Source: Methanobacteriaceae archaeon
GTDB lineage: Archaea; Methanobacteriota; Methanobacteria; Methanobacteriales; Methanobacteriaceae
Assembly (NCBI GenBank): GCA_011620845.1
Contig: WOYJ01000086.1
Coordinates: 1-9,468 of the forward strand
DNA: 9,468 bases
Reading direction: 5' to 3'
Below are positions 5,082 through 9,468 of this stretch, in pieces. The notes beneath the pieces are model-generated. The model had not been told where the DNA came from and ran no database searches. It saw only the letters and a list, made by a program, of their open reading frames with translations. A program made the position numbers and the translations under genes. Position 1 is the stretch's first letter. Each line of letters begins with the position of its first letter.

Positions 5082-6485
5082 TTATTTCTGTTCCTTTTTG
5101 ATGATCACATTTTCAGCATAGACCTTCGCATTTTTAAGTATGATCCGTACTCCGTCAGAACCAGGAACTGACATCTGGGGAAGATAGGCTACTGGTGTTT
5201 CGTTATCTTCTATTTCGTAATCTTCTTCTAACTGGGAGATATTTGAATCCGGTTCTGCTTCTGTTTCTACGGATTCCTTGGATTGCTTTAACCTTTCCAG
5301 TATGGGGTGTTCGTTGATCCTCAGGAATTTTTTAATATCTTTTATGCTTCCCGCTTCTTCTTCAGTCGGGATCTTATCGTATAGTTCTTCTGGTATGTAT
5401 TCTTTCAGGGATTCCTTGACTTCCTTGGGCAGCCAGACTATTCTTTCGTATGCTCCGTCTGCCTGCAGGAATTTAGGAGATCTCATGTATTCCAGGCTTA
5501 GCCCTACGAATCCTTCCACCTGTTTACCACCGGAGCATTGACCGGCCATGGTGGAGAAGGGTATTCCCAGCGGGGTTTCGCCCCGGAAGTCACGGCTTAC
5601 TATTCCAATTCCATCTAATTCCGGGATGTAGAAGGCTACTGCTTCGAAACATCCGCAGGAAGTGTGGGGATACTCAAATAAACTGTGTAAAAATACTCTG
5701 TCTGTTTCGCCCTGAGATTTTTCAGCGACAATAGTGTTGACGTTGGAGTATTCTCCTTTGGTACTGTCCAGTACATCCCCTTTTTCAATTTCGAAAATCG
5801 GGCCTTCAGGGTCCATTTTAGCTGCAGCTCGGCAGTCGAACCAGTTTATAGCCCCGCAAAGGGCGGTTCTGTCCGGTGTAACTACGCATACGTGGCTGGG
5901 TGCAAATGACTGGCACATGGTGCATCCGTAGAACACATCCACGTCCTCATCACTCAGTTCCCTGGCCCTGGAATCACGGTAATCGTAGGCTGCCCTGGTT
6001 GTCTCCAGGAATGATTCTACTTCACTTTCATCGGTTAGGATGGCCACCGATATTTTCTCTATCAGTGAGAAGTCCTCTTTCAGGAGAATGGAAAGTGCCC
6101 TGGCAAAGTCCACCAGCTTAAACCCGGCTTCCTTGGCTTCTTTACTCACCCGGCACCATATCTGGTCCCTCTGGTTTAAGTGCATGAAGCCCTTCACATA
6201 GTTACTGAGTTCGTGGATTCTCCGTTCTATAACTCCTTCTAACTCCTTCTCGAGTTTTTCCCCCTGTATCTTAACCGATATTCCCAGGGGATAGATTTCT
6301 CCTTCAGTCATATCAGACAAATCAGGTCCTACAACCTGTAAGTCCCCGTCTACAACATCATCTGCCACTCGTATCAGCTCTGCACCCATGGATTTAGGGC
6401 CGGCAAGTTCTACAAACATGTTTGCAGCTCTTATACGCTCTCCCTCATGCATGGGGCTGACATCAACAGGTATATCTTCAAACAT
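5082..6485 (-). CDS. cdhC: ACDS beta subunit (acetyl-CoA synthase, A-cluster protein)
   Basis: CdhC condenses CO, the corrinoid-borne methyl group and CoA to acetyl-CoA at the Ni-Ni-[4Fe-4S] A-cluster. The 467-residue protein shows the A-cluster ligands as FYGCTMCQSFAPSHVC (C188, C191, C200) and TSCGC (C277, C279), with other conserved cysteines at 210 and 218. The archaeal form lacks the N-terminal CODH-interacting domain of bacterial acetyl-CoA synthase, and its length is as expected. The C-terminal part has a charged, Glu/Asp-rich linker (about 408-438) and then a short conserved-looking segment (YLPQMSVPGSDGVRI). ATG at 6485 has GGAGG (6496-6492) 6 nt upstream. It lies 51 nt after cdhB. 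Confidence 0.96.
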   Translation of the reverse strand: MFEDIPVDVSPMHEGERIRAANMFVELAGPKSMGAELIRVADDVVDGDLQVVGPDLSDMTEGEIYPLGISVKIQGEKLEKELEGVIERRIHELSNYVKGFMHLNQRDQIWCRVSKEAKEAGFKLVDFARALSILLKEDFSLIEKISVAILTDESEVESFLETTRAAYDYRDSRARELSDEDVDVFYGCTMCQSFAPSHVCVVTPDRTALCGAINWFDCRAAAKMDPEGPIFEIEKGDVLDSTKGEYSNVNTIVAEKSQGETDRVFLHSLFEYPHTSCGCFEAVAFYIPELDGIGIVSRDFRGETPLGIPFSTMAGQCSGGKQVEGFVGLSLEYMRSPKFLQADGAYERIVWLPKEVKESLKEYIPEELYDKIPTEEEAGSIKDIKKFLRINEHPILERLKQSKESVETEAEPDSNISQLEEDYEIEDNETPVAYLPQMSVPGSDGVRIILKNAKVYAENVIIKKEQK

Positions 6486-6536
6486 AATATTCCTCCATTT
6501 GATTCCTTAGGTTAATTTTTTGATGATCATAAATTT

Positions 6537-7052
6537 CTAGTCTATTTTTGCTAACTTCTCTAGGTACTTAAGCCATTCTTCATCTTTCATATTAGGGAAT
6601 GAAGCATCTGCATTGGAATGGAAAAATTTACACAGGGTCAGAGTCTTCACATGGGGTGCGAAGTGTTTCAACGTGGAAAGTCCCTGGGATCCCATGTAGT
6701 ATATCACCCCGATGAAAAGGACCAGGTCATGGTTACCCTCACCACTAACACCTTTCCAGTCTGGGTCTTTCAGGAGGTTAACTATCTCTACCAGCCCATA
6801 GGATTTGCTGGGAACACCTGCTTCAGTAAGGGATTTGAATGCATCTCCGGTGCTTACAATGGGGATGTTCCATTTTTCTGTAATCTTAGAAGCTAAAACC
6901 TGTGCCGGGCTGTCGTTAATTAGAGGGCCCACCACCATTAGGGGTCTTTTTGCTTTTACTATCATCATCTCCGCTGTCTCTGGAGTAACCAGTAGTGCCT
7001 GTTTTGGCCCGGCTATCACCGTTGGTTGCCAGGGGATTACCCTTTCATTCAT
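6537..7052 (-). CDS. cdhB: ACDS epsilon subunit (CODH-associated)
   Basis: CdhB forms the alpha2-epsilon2 CO dehydrogenase component with CdhA. It has a DHS-like NAD/FAD-binding Rossmann fold whose exact role, perhaps in electron transfer with flavin, is unsettled. The 171 residues match the usual length. The segment PLMVVGPLINDSP (37-49) is the nucleotide-fold loop typical of the family, and DLVLFIGVIYYMGSQGLSTLKHF (109-131) is another recognisable core strand and helix. It has a single cysteine and no Fe-S motif. Its ATG (7052-7050) overlaps the TGA of cdhA (7051-7049) in an ATGA arrangement, with AAGGGTGATTC (7066-7056) in the cdhA end as ribosome binding site. This suggests translational coupling and equal subunit supply. 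Confidence 0.94.
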   Translation of the reverse strand: MNERVIPWQPTVIAGPKQALLVTPETAEMMIVKAKRPLMVVGPLINDSPAQVLASKITEKWNIPIVSTGDAFKSLTEAGVPSKSYGLVEIVNLLKDPDWKGVSGEGNHDLVLFIGVIYYMGSQGLSTLKHFAPHVKTLTLCKFFHSNADASFPNMKDEEWLKYLEKLAKID

Positions 7053-9415
7053 TTTGAATCACCCTTGTCACTTGCTTTTTCTTCTCTAAATTTCATCAAG
7101 GACGGCTCCTGGGGAAGTGCCTTGGGCTCCCATCCAACCTCTTCTAAGAGTTTTAAAACCTCTTTCTTGTAGGTTATGGGGATGTCCTTTTCTGTCCTTA
7201 CGAATTTAACAACGTCATCTGGTAGGGTGCCGAAGTACTTCTTATGGAGGTCCAGGTAGTGGTTCAATTTAATCTGCCTGCCCTTTGAAGTGTCGTTGGG
7301 TCTGATGCAGAGCTTGGCAATTACTACCGTTGCTTCTTCCCGGTTTTCAGCAGCGTAGAGTAAGTGTTCCGGTGCTGGTTCCCCGTCAATCACTTCTCCG
7401 GCACGCAGGTCATTTATCTTCCATTTCTCTGGCTGGTCAGTCCTGCCCAGGAATAATCTCCTGTATTTGGTACCATGAGGACCTACCACCACTGGTATTC
7501 CCCATCGGTTAATTCCGGTGGCTATTGCTGCTGCTTTCTGTGAATAGGCACCCCAGGCCACTCCGCAGGCCCCAACCCGGTTGAGGATATAATCGGCTAT
7601 CTCTTCGAAGTTACCCTCTAACGGTTTTTTAGCAAATATATTGGCAATCTTGATACATGCACCGGGGATATGGGCGTTGGAGACACAGGAACCCACGTTC
7701 ACCAGTCCCTTGGCATCGAAGTCACCACGGTACCTCTCATATAGGGTGTTACCTTCCTGGTCACGGTATTCCCCTATGCTCATGGCTCCGCATCCGCTGG
7801 TCACCACGATGTAGTTCCTCTCCAGGAACTCCTCGGCCATTTTAGCCACGTCTTCTCCTCCTTCCGGGTAGTTGGTACATCCTACGAAGGCTATGACTCC
7901 GGGTATGTCACCTAGAACGATAGGTGCACCTACTTTCCTGATTTCAACGTCCTGTACTGGTCCTCTGCCGGCCCGGACATTGAATTTCTCATCTTTGGTG
8001 TAGTGTTCACTCACCTTGGTGAGCATGGATATCAATGGTAAGTCCACTTCGCATTCCTGTTCACACCGGCCGCAGGTGTAGCAGACATCGTTTTCATACA
8101 ATTCCTGGAACTTTGAAAAGTCGCCTTCCGCGGCACTGGTAACTGCTTCCATCATGGGATGGTTGTTGGGGCATACCCGTACACACCAACCACACTGGTT
8201 ACACTCTTTGGCCATCTCCTGTATTTCCTGAAGGTCGGGTAGTTTCTTAAGTGCTTCCCTGTCCTTTGAGATTTTCAGGGCTACCCGGGTGGCTACTTCC
8301 CCGACTTTATCCGGGTCAAGGATTAAGGCTCCTTCTATTTCATCGTTGACCAGTTGTTTCACGATCTTATCAGCGTCTTCATCCGTGAGATCTGGAAGTC
8401 CCAAGCAAATCTTATCTGTAGTGGCAATCACACAGGCCTTGTTCTTCCTGGCTTCTTCCAGGACATCAGTCCTTACACACTGTTCATCAACCACCACCAC
8501 ATCTGCCACACCGCTTCTGATGAATTTAAGCTGCTTGGAGATGGGCCCTACTACCTTTGCCCCGGGGTTGTACCTGGTGATGTCCAGGGCTGCGCAGCAT
8601 ATACCGCATACTTCCACATCGTCTTCTAACTCCTGGTCTTCCAGGTAATCCACGATACCGGCACCAGGGGCTACGTTATGGCCTATGCAGAGCACGACTG
8701 GCTTTTCCTTGTCGATGGTCCCCATACCAAGCTCCACCAGGGGAGCATCTCCTCCTTTAGGCATGTTTAAAGCGGCGATCTGTGCAAGGTCACCGATTTC
8801 CTTGCCTAAATTATCCATAAGTCCGGCGTGCAGAGCTTTTGATTCAAAGTCAATGCTTTTACCTTCCTGTCCAGTATGACAGGCAGATAACAGGTGCACC
8901 ATCTGTTCTTCTAAGTAGTCAAGGGCGTCCTTTAAATCTCCCAGTGTTTTAGGTCTTTTACCCATGACCACCCTCATGATGGGTGCTTCGATATCGATGT
9001 TGGTTCCCATGTCTATGGGGAAGTCTTCACCCTTCTGTTCAATGAGATACTCCAGGAGGTGCCGGGCATGCCCGGAATGTGCAGCTGAACCTATGCAACA
9101 TGCCAAAAGTACAAATCTCGCCTGCTGGGCTTCTATATCTATACCACAGGCTCCCTTTTTACCTCCAGTCAGGTCACATTTCCCATAGGTGCATAAACAG
9201 CACATGTCACAAAACGGCGCATAGAAAGGCGTGTACCTTTCCAGTAACTTCATATCCCATTCCCGTAAATCAGTCACGGAGGGTTTCAAAGTCGGTCCCA
9301 TGGATTCAGTGGAGTTTTCCTGGGTTTCATCAGTTATCTTCCCAGTTGTCACTGTGATTTTTTTTGATTTCCAAAAATCATCCTTGAGTTCCTTTGCTTT
9401 TGATTTGTTTTCCAA
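7049..9415 (-). CDS. cdhA: ACDS alpha subunit (Ni-Fe CO dehydrogenase catalytic subunit)
   Basis: CdhA interconverts CO2 and CO at the Ni-Fe-S C-cluster and supplies CO to CdhC. With TTG at 9415 it has 788 residues. In order: a variable N-terminal leader (1-60); the cysteine-rich CDMCCLCTYGKC region plus C90 (C69, C72, C73, C75, C80), binding the B and D clusters; putative C-cluster ligands H246, C273/C274, C313, C513, C542 and C577; and, inserted between, two ferredoxin motifs C405-C408-C411-C415 and C445-C448-C451-C455 for the E and F clusters found in archaeal CODH. K650 in GTKYRR may be the active-site lysine. The frame is open to TTG 9421, but a TGA lies directly before that codon. GGTGA at 9426-9422 leaves 6 nt to TTG 9415, the same spacing as for cdhB. 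First gene of the operon. Confidence 0.95.
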   Translation of the reverse strand: MENKSKAKELKDDFWKSKKITVTTGKITDETQENSTESMGPTLKPSVTDLREWDMKLLERYTPFYAPFCDMCCLCTYGKCDLTGGKKGACGIDIEAQQARFVLLACCIGSAAHSGHARHLLEYLIEQKGEDFPIDMGTNIDIEAPIMRVVMGKRPKTLGDLKDALDYLEEQMVHLLSACHTGQEGKSIDFESKALHAGLMDNLGKEIGDLAQIAALNMPKGGDAPLVELGMGTIDKEKPVVLCIGHNVAPGAGIVDYLEDQELEDDVEVCGICCAALDITRYNPGAKVVGPISKQLKFIRSGVADVVVVDEQCVRTDVLEEARKNKACVIATTDKICLGLPDLTDEDADKIVKQLVNDEIEGALILDPDKVGEVATRVALKISKDREALKKLPDLQEIQEMAKECNQCGWCVRVCPNNHPMMEAVTSAAEGDFSKFQELYENDVCYTCGRCEQECEVDLPLISMLTKVSEHYTKDEKFNVRAGRGPVQDVEIRKVGAPIVLGDIPGVIAFVGCTNYPEGGEDVAKMAEEFLERNYIVVTSGCGAMSIGEYRDQEGNTLYERYRGDFDAKGLVNVGSCVSNAHIPGACIKIANIFAKKPLEGNFEEIADYILNRVGACGVAWGAYSQKAAAIATGINRWGIPVVVGPHGTKYRRLFLGRTDQPEKWKINDLRAGEVIDGEPAPEHLLYAAENREEATVVIAKLCIRPNDTSKGRQIKLNHYLDLHKKYFGTLPDDVVKFVRTEKDIPITYKKEVLKLLEEVGWEPKALPQEPSLMKFREEKASDKGDSK

Positions 9416-9421
9416 GATCAA

Positions 9422-9426
9422 TCACC
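9422..9426 (-). promoter_or_regulatory. Ribosome binding site that decides the cdhA start
   Basis: GGTGA on the minus strand abuts TTG 9421 with no spacing but lies 6 nt before TTG 9415, the same distance as the GGTGA before cdhB. An in-frame TGA (9424-9422) blocks any start further upstream. Confidence 0.55.
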
Positions 9427-9435
9427 ATATACTAC

Positions 9436-9468
9436 TAATTGTTAATTTGATTATTAATTGTTAATTTG
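9436..9468 (-). repeat. 14-nt direct repeat in the cdhA upstream region
   Basis: TAATTGTTAATTTG (plus strand) is exact at 9436-9449 and 9455-9468, a 19-nt period, and the second copy touches the window edge. Each copy has an AATT-GTT-AATT near-symmetric core. The repeat lies 20-53 nt upstream of the cdhA start, where promoter, leader or regulator-binding sites would be. I see no clear TATA box in the 47 nt available, so the promoter may lie outside the window. Confidence 0.6.

Noticed and set aside
8289..8648. Plus-strand open frame of 119 codons opposite cdhA
   Set aside because: It is antisense to conserved CdhA sequence including C-cluster ligands. Its Ser/Thr-rich composition reflects the reverse complement of cdhA codons.
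1..9468. Previously undescribed multi-gene system
   Set aside because: All seven operon genes fit the known ACDS (CODH/ACS) complex, its maturation ATPase and a ferredoxin, and ogt is a standard repair gene. The novelty, if any, is in the non-coding elements and the small open frame.

Overview
The window comes from a methanogenic archaeon. It looks like a member of the Methanobacteriales (Methanobacterium-like), judging from moderate-GC genes separated by very AT-rich gaps, GGTGAT/AGGAGG-type ribosome binding sites, frequent TTG starts and oligo-T terminators. It is dominated by one minus-strand operon of about 8.3 kb encoding the acetyl-CoA decarbonylase/synthase (ACDS, archaeal CODH/ACS) complex. 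This is a known system. I see no sign of a mobile element, CRISPR array, rRNA or tRNA.

Layout by increasing coordinate: 1-119 holds the 3' end of a plus-strand gene that begins outside the window, followed by a T8 tract. 120-401 is an AT-rich leader region with a perfect palindrome, a possible 42-codon small ORF, a TATA-like box and a mosaic of short direct repeats. 402-986 is ogt (DNA repair, O6-alkylguanine). 987-1086 separates convergent genes and carries U-tracts and a small hairpin that probably end the minus-strand operon. From 1087 to 9415 on the minus strand, in transcription order from the right edge, come cdhA, cdhB, cdhC, cooC, cdhD, cdhE and a four-cluster ferredoxin gene.

The operon genes form one pathway. 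CdhA and CdhB are the Ni-Fe carbon monoxide dehydrogenase component (CO2/CO interconversion), and CooC is the ATPase linked to nickel delivery. CdhD and CdhE are the corrinoid iron-sulfur protein that takes the methyl group from tetrahydromethanopterin. CdhC carries the A-cluster that joins CO, methyl and CoA into acetyl-CoA. The polyferredoxin-like protein is a plausible electron carrier for the low-potential CO2 reduction step. In a hydrogenotrophic methanogen the complex mainly supplies acetyl-CoA for biosynthesis.

The less ordinary features are non-coding: a 14-nt direct repeat just upstream of cdhA, three imperfect repeats with a small palindromic core in the long cdhC-cooC gap, the repeat mosaic before ogt, and a 16-nt duplication across the ogt stop codon. 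Four of the eight complete genes appear to use TTG starts, and for cdhA and cdhE the ribosome binding site points to a start inside the longest open frame.
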